Assembly: GCF_022869825.1 (NCBI RefSeq)
Contig: NZ_CP094971.1
Location: 1,427,501-1,491,500, forward strand
Length of the DNA: 64,000 nt
Direction of reading: 5' to 3'
From: Clostridium sp. BJN0001
GTDB lineage: Bacteria > Bacillota > Clostridia > Clostridiales > Clostridiaceae
In this document: piece by piece, positions 25,520 to 34,797 of the stretch
Layout: each line of letters opens with the position of its first letter
Position numbering within the stretch: position 1 is the stretch's first letter
Position numbers and translations under genes: made by a program
The notes under the pieces: generated by a model
The model's input: only the letters and a program-made list of their open reading frames with translations
The model's database searches: none
What the model was told of the DNA's origin: nothing

Positions 25520-26146
25520 TTAGAAAAATTTTTCTAGATACTCCTTTTCTTTTTCTATAACATATTTTATAATATCTATACTTTTTAGTATATCATTTTT
25601 TACATTAAGTGAATGATCTGCATTCTCTATTTTAACTAATGATACATCTTTTATTTTTTCTATTTTAGATACAGTTTTAGATGTTATTCTTGGATCATTT
25701 GTTCCATAAAATACTAAAGAGCCTTCACTTATTCCTACATCCATTGTAGCATCTACAGGTGTAAGATATATATTTATTACATTTCTATCTTTAATTTCAT
25801 TATTAAGAAGTGATAAAACAATAGTTCCAAGGCTTTTTGCCACAAGTATTATATTTTTATATTTTTTCTTTAATGACATATTTATTAATTCTTTTGTTTC
25901 TTCATAAATATATTTAAATTCTTCATGCACTTTAAGCTTTTTTCCTGCTATCTGGAATCCAAAACTTATAGGTAGTACATCGAATCCTAATTGTATCATA
26001 AGTCTCTTATTATAATCAAGAAGAGGTCTATCACAAGTATATCCTATTCCAGGAAGAATAACTGCTAAAGTATCACTTCCATTATCTATTATTTCACTTT
26101 TTAAATTTACATTCCAATACGATTTAATAACATTTATATTTTCCAT
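25520..26146 (-). CDS. Alpha/beta-hydrolase-like protein
   Basis: 208 residues. Early strand LAVILPGIGYTCDRPLLDY, then nucleophile elbow VAKSLGTIVLS (K-S-L-G in place of GxSxG), a later acidic turn FYGTNDPRI and the final histidine in ENADHSLNV. This fits a small alpha/beta hydrolase with Ser-Asp-His. AAAGGGATG precedes the ATG. Substrate unknown. It is tightly spaced with the Sel1 gene downstream and a DUF2164 gene upstream. Confidence 0.75.
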   Translation of the reverse strand: MENINVIKSYWNVNLKSEIIDNGSDTLAVILPGIGYTCDRPLLDYNKRLMIQLGFDVLPISFGFQIAGKKLKVHEEFKYIYEETKELINMSLKKKYKNIILVAKSLGTIVLSLLNNEIKDRNVINIYLTPVDATMDVGISEGSLVFYGTNDPRITSKTVSKIEKIKDVSLVKIENADHSLNVKNDILKSIDIIKYVIEKEKEYLEKFF

Positions 26147-26161
26147 AAAACATCCCTTTTT

Positions 26162-26392
26162 CTATTTTTCTAATGACAATAAATCTTCTGCTTTATCCTG
26201 AATATATTTATATGAGTCATAAATTGCTATATTATAAATTTCAGGTGCTAATTTTTCAATAAAAAAATCTAATATAATAGACGCCTTTAAATCACCTATT
26301 TCTTCATCATGTTCTTCATAATAAAAAGTTTTTATCTCATCTATAAGTTTATCTCTTTTTTCTTTTTCTATTTTAAATTTATCTTTCTTCAT
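26162..26392 (-). CDS. DUF2164 family protein
   Basis: 76 residues, highly charged, with the EEIGDLKASIILDFFIEKLAPEIYNIAIYDSYKYI pattern that I recognise as DUF2164. Function unknown. It is the first gene of a short leftward run, with AGGAGGG upstream of the ATG and a terminator from the PFL gene immediately before it. Confidence 0.75.
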   Translation of the reverse strand: MKKDKFKIEKEKRDKLIDEIKTFYYEEHDEEIGDLKASIILDFFIEKLAPEIYNIAIYDSYKYIQDKAEDLLSLEK

Positions 26393-26416
26393 TTTTCCCT
26401 CCTATAAAAATAGAAA

Positions 26417-26458
26417 AAGAGGCTACATATAACATAAAACTGTCATAGATAGCCTCTT
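26417..26458 (-). terminator. Terminator of the ACT-PFL operon
   Basis: AAGAGGCTA and TAGCCTCTT arms with a 24-base loop, followed leftward by a TTTTTCTATTTTT run. It lies 27 bases after the PFL stop. Confidence 0.85.
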
Positions 26459-26485
26459 AATAAAATTCATTTTTCTTAATTTAAA

Positions 26486-27841
26486 TTAATTCTTAAATGA
26501 GTGTATAGGTGCAGGAATTCTTCCACCTCTTTTAGCAAATAATTCGCTTGAACTTGTATTTACAGCCATAACTGGTGCTGCTCCTAAAAGTCCTCCGAAT
26601 TCAACCATATCTCCTACTTTACAGCCTGGAGCTGGAATAACTCTAACTGCAGTTGTTTTGTTATTAATAACTCCAATTGCTGCTTCATCTGCTATCATTG
26701 CTGAAATTGTAGATGCTGGTGTATCTCCAGGAATAGCTATCATATCAAGTCCTACTGAACATACACAAGTCATAGCTTCAAGTTTTTGTATATTAATGTT
26801 TCCATTAACTGCTGCTTTTATCATTCCTGAATCTTCCGATACTGGTATAAAAGCTCCACTTAAACCTCCAACGTGGCTACATGCCATAACTCCACCTTTT
26901 TTAACTTGGTCGTTAAGCATTGCTAAAGCTGCTGTTGTACCATGTCCTCCTACAGATTCAAGTCCAATTTCTTCTAATATTTCAGCTACTGAATCTCCTA
27001 CTGCTGGTGTAGGTGCTAATGAAAGATCTACTATTCCAAATGGAACATTAAGTCTATCAGAAGCTTCCTTTGCAACCATCTGACCCATTCTAGTTATTTT
27101 AAATGTTGTCTTCTTAATAGTTTCTGCAACAACATCAAAAGATTCTCCTCTTACTTTTTCAAGTGCTCTTTTAACAACTCCAGGTCCTGAAACTCCTACA
27201 TTTATTATTCTTTCAGCTTCTCCAATTCCATGGAATGCTCCTGCCATAAATGGGTTATCTTCTACTGCATTTGCAAATATAACAAGCTTTGCACATCCAA
27301 AGCCTTTCTGCTCTTTTGTAAGTTCTGCAGTCTTCTTTACGATTTCTCCCATATCTCTAACTGCATTCATATTAATTCCGCATTTAGATGATCCAACATT
27401 TACAGATGAACATACAAGTTCAGTTTCTGCAAGTGCCTGAGGAATAGATGCTATAAGTATTCTATCACTTTTAGTGCATCCTTTATGTACAAGTGCTGAA
27501 AATCCTCCAAGAAAATCAATTCCAACTGCATGTGCAGCTTTATCTAATGTCTTGGCATATTCAACATAATCAGTATCTCCTGATGCTCCTGCAACAAGTG
27601 ATATTGGAGTTACTGAAACTCTTTTATTAACTATTGGAATTCCATATTCATTTTCTATGTCATTTCCTACTTTTACAAGATTTTCTGCTGATTTAGTTAT
27701 TTTATCATAAATCTTATCTCTTGACTTTTTTCCATCACTATCAATACAATCTAGGAGAGAAATACCCATTGTAATAGTTCTGATATCGAGTTTTTCTTCC
27801 TCTATCATTTTTATTGTTTCTAAAATTTTATTACTATCCAT
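26486..27841 (-). CDS. PFL family protein (UPF0210)
   Basis: 451 residues from ATG 27841, with GGAGGA six bases upstream. The sequence [21 protein letters not shown], the conserved [15 protein letters not shown] and the C-terminal [13 protein letters not shown] identify UPF0210, a glycyl-radical-enzyme-like fold of unknown activity. It lies 14 bases downstream of an ACT-domain gene of the UPF0237 type. The two are paired in many Firmicutes and Archaea, suggesting ligand control of the larger protein by the ACT subunit. Confidence 0.92.
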   Translation of the reverse strand: MDSNKILETIKMIEEEKLDIRTITMGISLLDCIDSDGKKSRDKIYDKITKSAENLVKVGNDIENEYGIPIVNKRVSVTPISLVAGASGDTDYVEYAKTLDKAAHAVGIDFLGGFSALVHKGCTKSDRILIASIPQALAETELVCSSVNVGSSKCGINMNAVRDMGEIVKKTAELTKEQKGFGCAKLVIFANAVEDNPFMAGAFHGIGEAERIINVGVSGPGVVKRALEKVRGESFDVVAETIKKTTFKITRMGQMVAKEASDRLNVPFGIVDLSLAPTPAVGDSVAEILEEIGLESVGGHGTTAALAMLNDQVKKGGVMACSHVGGLSGAFIPVSEDSGMIKAAVNGNINIQKLEAMTCVCSVGLDMIAIPGDTPASTISAMIADEAAIGVINNKTTAVRVIPAPGCKVGDMVEFGGLLGAAPVMAVNTSSSELFAKRGGRIPAPIHSFKN

Positions 27842-27855
27842 ATTCTCCTCCAAAA

Positions 27856-28125
27856 TTATAATGTATGCATAGACTTAAATATTTCTTCTCTTTGAATCTT
27901 TACATCTACTCCAAGATTTTTTCCTTTATCTTGAAGACCTTTCTTTATCTCATCAAAACTGCATTTAACGTCTTTACAGTCTAATACCATTATCATTGTA
28001 AAAAAATTATGCATAATTGTTTGGTTAACATCAAGAATATTAATATTATATTCTTCAAGTTTAGCACTTACACCTGCTATAATTCCTACTTTATCTTGCC
28101 CAATTACTGTTAATATTGCTTTCAT
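27856..28125 (-). CDS. ACT-domain protein (UPF0237)
   Basis: 89 residues from ATG 28125 ([37 protein letters not shown]), one complete ACT domain for small-molecule binding. GGAG lies 8 bases upstream; a longer start would overlap this site. It is the usual partner of the PFL/UPF0210 protein encoded next. Ligand unknown, perhaps an amino acid. Confidence 0.9.
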   Translation of the reverse strand: MKAILTVIGQDKVGIIAGVSAKLEEYNINILDVNQTIMHNFFTMIMVLDCKDVKCSFDEIKKGLQDKGKNLGVDVKIQREEIFKSMHTL

Positions 28126-28174
28126 GCTTATCGACTCCATTCATCTTTATTAACTTTACAGTTTAACACTCTTA

Positions 28175-28203
28175 ATTTTATTATTATAATCAGTCTTTGT
28201 CAA
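28175..28203 (-). promoter_or_regulatory. Sigma-A promoter of the ACT-PFL operon
   Basis: Minus strand TTGACA (28198-28203) and TAAAAT (28175-28180) with a 17-base spacer, about 50 bases before the ACT gene start. Confidence 0.7.
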
Positions 28204-28323
28204 TTTTTAGTGAACATTTTTAATAAAAATATTATTCTTGTTCGTAATTTGTCTAAAAAGTGAAAGCAATATTAAATATTTTTTTAAAATACCTAAATAA
28301 ATCGTCAAAAAAGTGAATATTTA

Positions 28324-28827
28324 CTAACAAGATGTGAGTATTGACTTTAGTTTTTCTTTTAATAATAAAGTAATAGGTACACCTATAATAGTTACTACAA
28401 CAAATTCTCCTGCCGCAACTTGACCCATAGTTAAAAATAATGGCAAAGAGTATACTTTATTAAGCATCCATCCAATTATAAGTCCATTAAAAATGGTTGG
28501 CCAAAGTGAAGCAATTACTAATGATACTTTTTTTATCTTTACATATCTTCCTGTTAAATAAATAAAACTTACACTTATAAATGTAGCAATTGTTCCAAAT
28601 ACTATATCCATTACACCATTAGGACCAAGCATGTTTGCGATTAAGCATCCGAGAGTAAGTCCTCCTATATACATAGGATCAAATAAAGCTAGAAGCACCA
28701 TAATTTCAGATATACGAAACTGTATATTTCCATAACTAAATGGTGCAAGTGCTAAAGTTATAGCCGCATAAATAGCTGCAATAACTGCTGTTTTTACTAT
28801 TCTTTCTACTGTTTGATTTTTTTCCAT
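28324..28827 (-). CDS. queT: QueT family queuosine-precursor transporter
   Basis: 167 residues with five or six membrane segments and the ECF substrate-specificity pattern (AAIYAAITLALAPFSYGNIQFRISEIMVLLALFDP, and LGCLIANMLGPNGVMDIVFGT). QueT proteins take up queuosine precursors such as preQ1 with an ECF energising module encoded elsewhere. AAAGGGGA precedes the ATG. The upstream leader contains a probable preQ1 riboswitch with terminator and antiterminator, which supports the substrate. Confidence 0.9.
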   Translation of the reverse strand: MEKNQTVERIVKTAVIAAIYAAITLALAPFSYGNIQFRISEIMVLLALFDPMYIGGLTLGCLIANMLGPNGVMDIVFGTIATFISVSFIYLTGRYVKIKKVSLVIASLWPTIFNGLIIGWMLNKVYSLPLFLTMGQVAAGEFVVVTIIGVPITLLLKEKLKSILTSC

Positions 28828-28894
28828 AAAAAAATCCCCTTTAATTATTATTTTTAATACTTAGGATTTTTATCTGATTTTAAATATAAACACA

Positions 28895-29022
28895 ATAAAA
28901 AATCGCAGGAAAATCCTACGATAATAAAACTGCATTAGAAACAAAGCTTCAAATCATAAAAATTGAAACTTAATTTTGAAATACCGTAGTTTTATTTAAA
29001 GTCAGGAGGCTTTCGAACTGAC
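28895..29022 (-). ncRNA. Probable preQ1-type riboswitch with transcription terminator
   Basis: In the leftward leader of queT, a GTCAG/CTGAC hairpin (29001-29022) is followed by an A-rich tail AAATAAAACTA, the layout of preQ1 class I aptamers. The terminator is ATCGTAGGA/TCCTGCGAT (28902-28922) plus a T-run. The 9-base tail stretch at 28988-28996 is exactly complementary to 28923-28931 just before the terminator, so the tail can be either in the aptamer or in an antiterminator. Loop bases deviate from the consensus I remember, so the class is uncertain. Excess ligand should stop transcription. Confidence 0.6.
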
Positions 29023-29076
29023 TAAGTATTAAATTCGTAATTTATTATATCAAGCTTTATTTTAAAATGCAAATAT

Positions 29077-29427
29077 TTACTCTAAAATAGTTTTTGAAGC
29101 TACAATATTTACTCCTGTTTCTAATACATCTTTAAGTAGTACATCCCCTACTTTAACAGGACACTTCGCATTTATTTTATTTATTTCTTTTATGCATTTT
29201 AGCATAAGATCTTTTTTTATTGGTTTATCTGTCTTTACTGGAATAACAGCAAAATTTATGCTGTTAATTTTAGCTGTAGAAGTTACTGTCCTAACAGGAT
29301 TTGTAACCTCATTTATTCCATACTCCTCTCCTTTTATACATGAATTTCCTTCTACTTTTTTTAAGTCAGTATCTACTTTTAGATGACATCCTTTAGGACA
29401 ACATATGCAAATAAGATTTTTAATCAT
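29077..29427 (-). CDS. DUF1667 protein of a GlpA-like redox cluster
   Basis: 116 residues from ATG 29427, with AGGGTGA upstream and an 8-base overlap with the preceding gene. The N-terminal CICCPKGCHL and a later NSCIKGEEYG are conserved cysteine motifs of DUF1667, probably binding a metal or cluster. In many clostridia this family follows two flavoproteins exactly as here, and it is likely the third subunit of that oxidoreductase. Confidence 0.88.
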   Translation of the reverse strand: MIKNLICICCPKGCHLKVDTDLKKVEGNSCIKGEEYGINEVTNPVRTVTSTAKINSINFAVIPVKTDKPIKKDLMLKCIKEINKINAKCPVKVGDVLLKDVLETGVNIVASKTILE

Positions 29428-30415
29428 TATAATCACCCTGCTTTTTTTCTAATTCTTTTATAAAGTAAGCTGCCGATTTTCCTGCTTTTTCAGCTTCATA
29501 AGTAACCTTATCAACTATATCATGTACTTTTGCAACATTTCCACATGCAAAAATTCCTTTTTTAGATGTTTGCATATCTTTATCAGTAATAACTCCATTT
29601 GTTAAAGAATCTATTTTAAGACCTGCATTATATGATATTTCATTTTCAGGTATAAGACCTACTGATAATAAAATTGTATCAGCGTCAAATTGAATTTCAG
29701 AGCCTTCTATAGGAGCTTTATTTTCATCAATCTTTGATATAGTAACTTTTTGAAGTCTGCTTCTGCCTTTTATATCAGTTATAGTATGAGATAAATATAA
29801 AGGTATATCAAAATCTTCAAGGCACTGAACTATATTTCTTCTAAGCCCTTTAGGTTTATCTAGAATTTCAACTACTGCTAAAACAGTAGCACCTTCAAGA
29901 GTAAGTCTTCTTGCCATTATAAGTCCTATATCTCCTGAGCCTAAAATAACTACTCTTTTTCCAACCATATATCCTTCAACATTTACATATCTTTGTGCTT
30001 CGCCTGCTGTAAATATTCCAGATGGTCTATCACCTGCTATGCTTATAGCACCTCTAGTTCTTTCTCTACATCCCATAGCAAGTACAATAGCTTTTGATTT
30101 TATTTTTAAGAGTCCATTTTCTGATACAGCTTTTATTGTATAATCATCTCCAATTTGAAGAACCATTGTATTTGTTAAAATCTTAATATCTGTACCCTTT
30201 AATTTATCTATAAATCTCTGTGCATATTCAGGACCTGTCAGTTCTTCTTTAAATATCTGAAGACCAAATCCATTATGTATACATTGATTTAAAATTCCAC
30301 CAAGTTCTATATCACGTTCAAGTATTACTATATTTCTTACTCCATTTTCGTATGCTGAAAGTGCTGCTTCAATTCCTGCAGGACCTCCACCGATAACTGC
30401 CAGATCATACTCCAT
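29420..30415 (-). CDS. NAD(P)/FAD-dependent oxidoreductase subunit
   Basis: 331 residues with an N-terminal Rossmann motif (VIGGGPAGIEAALSA), a second nucleotide motif (VVILGSGDIGLIMARRL) and a C-terminal ATG-like FACGNVAKVHDIVD segment. A pyridine-nucleotide-disulfide-type flavoprotein. AGGAGAA precedes the ATG. It lies between a GlpA-like dehydrogenase and DUF1667 in one operon. It probably transfers electrons from the GlpA-like subunit to NAD(P) or another acceptor; direction and partner unknown. Confidence 0.88.
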   Translation of the reverse strand: MEYDLAVIGGGPAGIEAALSAYENGVRNIVILERDIELGGILNQCIHNGFGLQIFKEELTGPEYAQRFIDKLKGTDIKILTNTMVLQIGDDYTIKAVSENGLLKIKSKAIVLAMGCRERTRGAISIAGDRPSGIFTAGEAQRYVNVEGYMVGKRVVILGSGDIGLIMARRLTLEGATVLAVVEILDKPKGLRRNIVQCLEDFDIPLYLSHTITDIKGRSRLQKVTISKIDENKAPIEGSEIQFDADTILLSVGLIPENEISYNAGLKIDSLTNGVITDKDMQTSKKGIFACGNVAKVHDIVDKVTYEAEKAGKSAAYFIKELEKKQGDYND

Positions 30416-30433
30416 ATTTCTAATTCTCCTTTC

Positions 30434-31864
30434 CTACTTTGTTTTACCATCTAAAATGTAAGATCCTTCTCTATCTTTTAATACCTCATCTTTAGAAATG
30501 TTATATTCTCTACTTAAAATATCAATAACTCTAGGTCTACAAAAGCCTCCCTGACATCTTCCCATTCCTGGTCTTACTCGTCTTTTTATTCCATCAGTTG
30601 TAAGTCTTATAGGGCTTCTTTTAATTGCATCTACAATTTCTCCTTCAGTTATGCTTTCACATCTACATACTATTTTCCCATACTCTTTATTTTTCTTAAT
30701 TAAACTATCTTTTTCTTCATCACTTAATTCACTAAAACGAATTATATCTCTATATTTATTAAAATTTTTCTTATTTTTAAGATCTAAACCTGCATCAGAC
30801 AAAATATTTATAACTTTTTCTGCTATTGCAGGTGCTGATGAAAGACCTGGAGATTTTATTCCTGATACATCAATAAATCCTTTAGTTTCTTCATCTTCAC
30901 AGATATAAAAATCACCTGTATTAGATACAGCTCTAAGACCTGCAAAATTTCTTATATTCTTTTTAAAATCAAGTTTTTCTGTTATCTTTAAAGCTGCTTT
31001 TTTTACACTTGATAAGCCCTGTGCATTTGTAGAAAAATCATATTTTGAATCAGTATCTCTAGCATCTGGTCCAACTAATATATTTCCATGTACAGTAGGG
31101 GTTACAAGTATACCTTTTGATATTTTACTAGGTACTGTAAAAATTGTATGGCTAATCTTTTTTCCTTCAGTTTTATCTAAAACAAAATATTCTCCACTTC
31201 TTGGAGTAATTTTAAACTTTTCTTTGCAAACCATATTATGAATGTCATCAGAATATATGCCTGCTGCATTTACAATATATCTTGTTTTAAAAGCATCGCC
31301 TTTTTTCGTATAAACATAAAAGAAATCACCATTTTTCTCAATTTTTACAACATTCTCATTAACTTTTATATTTCCACCATTTAATACTCCGTTTTCACAT
31401 AGTGCATATGTAAAATCAAATGGATCTATTATTGCACTGTCTTTTACATATAATGCAGATGACACATTTTTGTTTAAATTTGGCTCCATTTTTAAAATTT
31501 CTTCATTTTTTAAAACTTTCATATTTTTAACGCCATTTTTTAAGCCATTTTCATAAAGATATGAAATTCTTTTTAAATCCTCTTCAGTAAAGCCAATTAC
31601 TAGTGCGCCATTTTTCTTATAGGGAACATTTAAATCTTTTACTAAGCTTTCAGTCATTCTGCTTCCTTTTACATTTAATTCAGCCATAGATGTTCCATTT
31701 TCAGGATCATGCCCTGCGTGAATTATAGCAGAATTTGCTTTTGTAGTTTCACATGATACGTCATTTTCTTTATCGATTAGTAGTACATTAAGATTAAATT
31801 TAGTAAGTTCTCTGAAAATTGAAGAGCCTATAATTCCAGCTCCTATTATTAAAACATCAGTCAT
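30434..31864 (-). CDS. FAD-dependent dehydrogenase with [2Fe-2S] BFD domain (GlpA-like)
   Basis: 476 residues. The N-terminal FAD-binding motif is VLIIGAGIIGSSIFRELTKF, the central part is DAO-type (SGEYFVLDKTEG, PTVHGNILVGPDA), and the C-terminal BFD-like iron-sulfur domain contains CRCESITEGEIVDA and GMGRCQGGFCRP. This matches anaerobic glycerol-3-phosphate dehydrogenase GlpA and close relatives. AAGGAGG is 8 bases before the ATG. No glpK or glpF is nearby, so glycerol-3-phosphate as substrate is likely but unproven. Confidence 0.87.
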   Translation of the reverse strand: MTDVLIIGAGIIGSSIFRELTKFNLNVLLIDKENDVSCETTKANSAIIHAGHDPENGTSMAELNVKGSRMTESLVKDLNVPYKKNGALVIGFTEEDLKRISYLYENGLKNGVKNMKVLKNEEILKMEPNLNKNVSSALYVKDSAIIDPFDFTYALCENGVLNGGNIKVNENVVKIEKNGDFFYVYTKKGDAFKTRYIVNAAGIYSDDIHNMVCKEKFKITPRSGEYFVLDKTEGKKISHTIFTVPSKISKGILVTPTVHGNILVGPDARDTDSKYDFSTNAQGLSSVKKAALKITEKLDFKKNIRNFAGLRAVSNTGDFYICEDEETKGFIDVSGIKSPGLSSAPAIAEKVINILSDAGLDLKNKKNFNKYRDIIRFSELSDEEKDSLIKKNKEYGKIVCRCESITEGEIVDAIKRSPIRLTTDGIKRRVRPGMGRCQGGFCRPRVIDILSREYNISKDEVLKDREGSYILDGKTK

Positions 31865-31876
31865 AAAAAAACCTCC

Positions 31877-32620
31877 TTAAATAAGAGCACCATCTACTCT
31901 TAATATTTGACCTGTAATATACGATGCATCATTGGAACATAAAAATGATACAGTTTTAGCTATTTCTTCAGGTTTTCCAAATCTTCCAATTGGAATTTCT
32001 TCTTCAAGATCCTTTCTTTCATTTTCACCTAAAAATGAATTCATAGTAGTATCAATTACTCCAGGTGAAACTGCATTGACTCTTATATTTGAAGGGGCCA
32101 TTTCTTTAGCAAGCGCCTTAGTAAAAGAATCTATTGCACCTTTTGTCATTGAATATAAAACTTCACATGATGCTCCTACCTGTCCCCACATTGAAGATAT
32201 ATTTACTATGCTTCCTTTTTTAAGTGGTGTCATTACTTTTAAAACTTCTCTTGAAAGATAAACTGCAGCTTTTAAATTTGTATTTATTATTTTTTCAATA
32301 TCCTCATCTTTTGAGTCTTCAAAAATACCAACAATACTTATTCCTGCATTATTAACAAGTATATCTATTTTTCCAAACATGTTTTCTATTTCTTTAACAA
32401 ATAATTTTATATTGTTTTTATCAGATAAATCACATTTTTTTAATATACCATATCCACCCTGCTTCTTTATCAATCTTAAAGTTTCGTAAGCTCCTTTTTG
32501 ATCTTTTGAATAATTTATAATAACAGATGCACCACATAAAGAAAGTTCTAAAGCTATTGCTCTTCCTATTCCTCTTGATGCACCTGTAACTACTGCTATT
32601 TTACCTGTTAGTTTTTCCAA
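31877..32620 (-). CDS. SDR-family reductase, possibly YmfI-type (EF-P modification)
   Basis: 247 residues from a TTG with GAGGTG upstream. The Rossmann motif TGASRGIGRAIALE opens it, NNAG and the catalytic Ser / Tyr-x3-Lys (SMWGQVGASCEVLYSMTKG) follow, and the C-terminus ends with YITGQILRVDGA. The WGxxGASCEVxYS stretch resembles YmfI, which reduces 5-aminopentanone on elongation factor P. FabG-like 3-oxoacyl reductase is the alternative. It lies 12 bases upstream of the GlpA-like gene and may be co-transcribed. Confidence 0.8.
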   Translation of the reverse strand: MEKLTGKIAVVTGASRGIGRAIALELSLCGASVIINYSKDQKGAYETLRLIKKQGGYGILKKCDLSDKNNIKLFVKEIENMFGKIDILVNNAGISIVGIFEDSKDEDIEKIINTNLKAAVYLSREVLKVMTPLKKGSIVNISSMWGQVGASCEVLYSMTKGAIDSFTKALAKEMAPSNIRVNAVSPGVIDTTMNSFLGENERKDLEEEIPIGRFGKPEEIAKTVSFLCSNDASYITGQILRVDGALI

Positions 32621-32635
32621 ATTTTACACCTCATT

Positions 32636-33556
32636 TTATAATCTTTTTGCAAAATTTAAATAATCATCAATCTTCTCAGGTCCTTTAGTAATTGTTCTTT
32701 TCACACATAATACATTTTTATTACTTACCTCAATGCTCCATTTAATAAGAGATATTTTTCCTTCTTCAATTTCAATGCATGTTTCTGATGTAGGAAAAAT
32801 AATACATCCATCATTAAAATAAATACTTTTAGAAGCTTCAGGGAAAATATCATTATGAGTGTGTCCACATATAATCATTACTCTTTCTCTTTTTGATAGA
32901 TCATCAAGTTTTTGATCTATTAAACCACCCTTTTTATAGTTGTTAGAAGGACTTACCGGTTCTTTAAATCCAGCAATTCCTTCTAAAACTTTCCATACAT
33001 ATCTTACTAAAAATCTAGAAAATTTATTTAAAGTGCAATTCATAAAATCAACCTGATGACCATGAAATGCAATTATATCTTTATTATTTTTTAGATATTT
33101 AATAACGACACCTTCATAAAAATTTATATTAGAAAAAAGTTCAACTACTTCTTTGCCAAATCCAAGACTTATTCTATTTAGTATCTTTTCCTGTTTTTTA
33201 ATAAAATTTTTATCTTTCTTTACCATATCGTGGTTGCCATAAACCATATATAATCTTTCATCTTTATTAAACTCAAGGAGAATCTTAAAAATATCACTAT
33301 AAGAATATGATATATCTTTCATACTCTTATTTTTCCAAAGTTCATCACCATCTCCAAGTTCTATTAAAGTAAAATCATTTTTCAAATAATATCTAAGTGA
33401 AGACTTATATATATTCTTATTATGAATAAGAGTATCATTATAAGTTCCATCTCCTCTATGACAATCACTCATAAAAACTACTCTTGAGCTATCATCAATT
33501 TCAAGTTTAGCACTATTTTTTAAAATCTTATTTATAACTTTGCTTTCATACTTCAA
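32636..33556 (-). CDS. Metallophosphoesterase
   Basis: 306 residues from a TTG start with AGGAG upstream. Motifs in order: VVFMSDCHRGDG (DxH), LIELGDGDELW (GDxxE), MVYGNHDM (GNHD), AFHGHQVDF and ICGHTHND (GHxH). These are the metal ligands of a calcineurin-type phosphoesterase, here of the LpxH/UDP-hydrolase-like style. No membrane segment is evident. Substrate unknown. Confidence 0.88.
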   Translation of the reverse strand: MKYESKVINKILKNSAKLEIDDSSRVVFMSDCHRGDGTYNDTLIHNKNIYKSSLRYYLKNDFTLIELGDGDELWKNKSMKDISYSYSDIFKILLEFNKDERLYMVYGNHDMVKKDKNFIKKQEKILNRISLGFGKEVVELFSNINFYEGVVIKYLKNNKDIIAFHGHQVDFMNCTLNKFSRFLVRYVWKVLEGIAGFKEPVSPSNNYKKGGLIDQKLDDLSKRERVMIICGHTHNDIFPEASKSIYFNDGCIIFPTSETCIEIEEGKISLIKWSIEVSNKNVLCVKRTITKGPEKIDDYLNFAKRL

Positions 33557-33614
33557 AGTGTCTGCTCCTAGTAAATTAATTATAATTATATATACTAGAA
33601 ATACACACTTAAAA

Positions 33615-34727
33615 TTACATCTTAATTATGATGTTTCGTACTGTATCTTCATCTATAACTGTAGCATAATTTCCTTTTTCAAATTCTACAATCTCACCAA
33701 TACCTCTTTGAATTACAAATCTAAGCTTTCCATTTCTTACTTTTTTATCGGTATAAAGTTTTTTAACTAAAGATTCTTTATCGATATATTCTGGTATTTT
33801 AACTGGAAGATGAGCCTTCTTTAAAAGGTTAATAACTTTTAGACATTCTTCATCTGTCATAAATCCAAGTTTATTAGAAAGTTTTACTTCAAAGCTTAAA
33901 CCAATTGAAACTGCTTCTCCATGTAAAAGTTCATAATTACTTACTGTTTCAACCGCTCTTCCTACAGTATGACCAAGATTTAATACTTCTCTAAGTCCTG
34001 CTTCCTTTTCATCTTTCATTACTACGCTGTCTTTAATTTTACAATTTTCTTCAGCCATATGCTGACATACTTCTTTCTGACAATCTAGTATTTTATCCAT
34101 ATTGTCATCAAGATATTCAAAGAAATTTTTATCAGCAAGACATGCTTGTTTTATAGTTTCAGAAAGTCCATTATAAATATGTTCTTTAGGCAGAGTTTTC
34201 CATGATGCTATGTCTATGTATACTTTCTTAGGCTGGTTAAAAAGTCCGATAAGATTAGTTGCACGAGGAGTATCAACTGCAGTTTTTCCTCCAACTGATG
34301 CATCAGCTGCTGCAAGAAGTGTTGTTGCATAATTTATGAATGGTATGCCTCTTGCAAAAGTTCCTGCTATAAATCCTGCAATGTCTGTAACAACTCCTCC
34401 TCCTACAGCTATTATAAGAGAATCTCTTCTATAATCGCAATTAAGCATTCTGTCTTCAATCTCTTCTTTAGTTTTTCTTGTTTTGCTTTTTTCCCCTGCT
34501 TCAAATGAAAAAATATTGCATACAAATCCTTCATCATTTAATTTCTTATTGATTTTTTCTGCATATAATTTTTCAACGTTACTATCTGTTATTAAAGCGA
34601 TTTTAGAAAAATTTTTAACAAGACCCTTTTTTATATCTAAACAAAGTTTATCTATCAAATCAAATCCTATTTCAATTTGATACGAATCATCTACGATTTT
34701 TTTTAATTCAACATTATATATACTCAT
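33615..34727 (-). CDS. 3-dehydroquinate synthase family (AroB-like), active-site variant
   Basis: 370 residues, the usual AroB length. The NAD-binding GGGVVTDIAGFIAGTFARG and the metal ligands are present: Glu in NGLSETIKQA, His in NLGHTVG and His in LLHGEAVS. Two active-site positions differ from typical AroB. NHPxGKN is DTPRATN here, so the lysine is lost. NLGHTxGHAxE is NLGHTVGRAVE, where the second, catalytic-type His is Arg. This suggests a diverged sugar-phosphate cyclase rather than a standard dehydroquinate synthase. GGGGGCG precedes the ATG. It follows glyA with a hairpin between; no other shikimate gene is near. Confidence 0.8.
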   Translation of the reverse strand: MSIYNVELKKIVDDSYQIEIGFDLIDKLCLDIKKGLVKNFSKIALITDSNVEKLYAEKINKKLNDEGFVCNIFSFEAGEKSKTRKTKEEIEDRMLNCDYRRDSLIIAVGGGVVTDIAGFIAGTFARGIPFINYATTLLAAADASVGGKTAVDTPRATNLIGLFNQPKKVYIDIASWKTLPKEHIYNGLSETIKQACLADKNFFEYLDDNMDKILDCQKEVCQHMAEENCKIKDSVVMKDEKEAGLREVLNLGHTVGRAVETVSNYELLHGEAVSIGLSFEVKLSNKLGFMTDEECLKVINLLKKAHLPVKIPEYIDKESLVKKLYTDKKVRNGKLRFVIQRGIGEIVEFEKGNYATVIDEDTVRNIIIKM

Positions 34728-34752
34728 AAAACGCCCCCAAAATATAATTATA

Positions 34753-34781
34753 CCCCCAGCATAAGATTAGTTAACTGGGGG
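34753..34781. other. Stable hairpin between glyA and the aroB-like gene
   Basis: CCCCCAG and CTGGGGG form a 7-bp GC stem with a 15-base loop. In the leftward direction the 3' flank TATAATTATATTTT is only loosely T-rich, so it may terminate glyA partly and set the level of the downstream gene. Confidence 0.5.
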
Positions 34782-34797
34782 AAAAATATTAATTTGA

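Noticed and set aside
34753..34781. Glycine riboswitch near glyA
   Set aside because: The hairpin is downstream of glyA and lacks the conserved aptamer architecture; it is a simple stem-loop.
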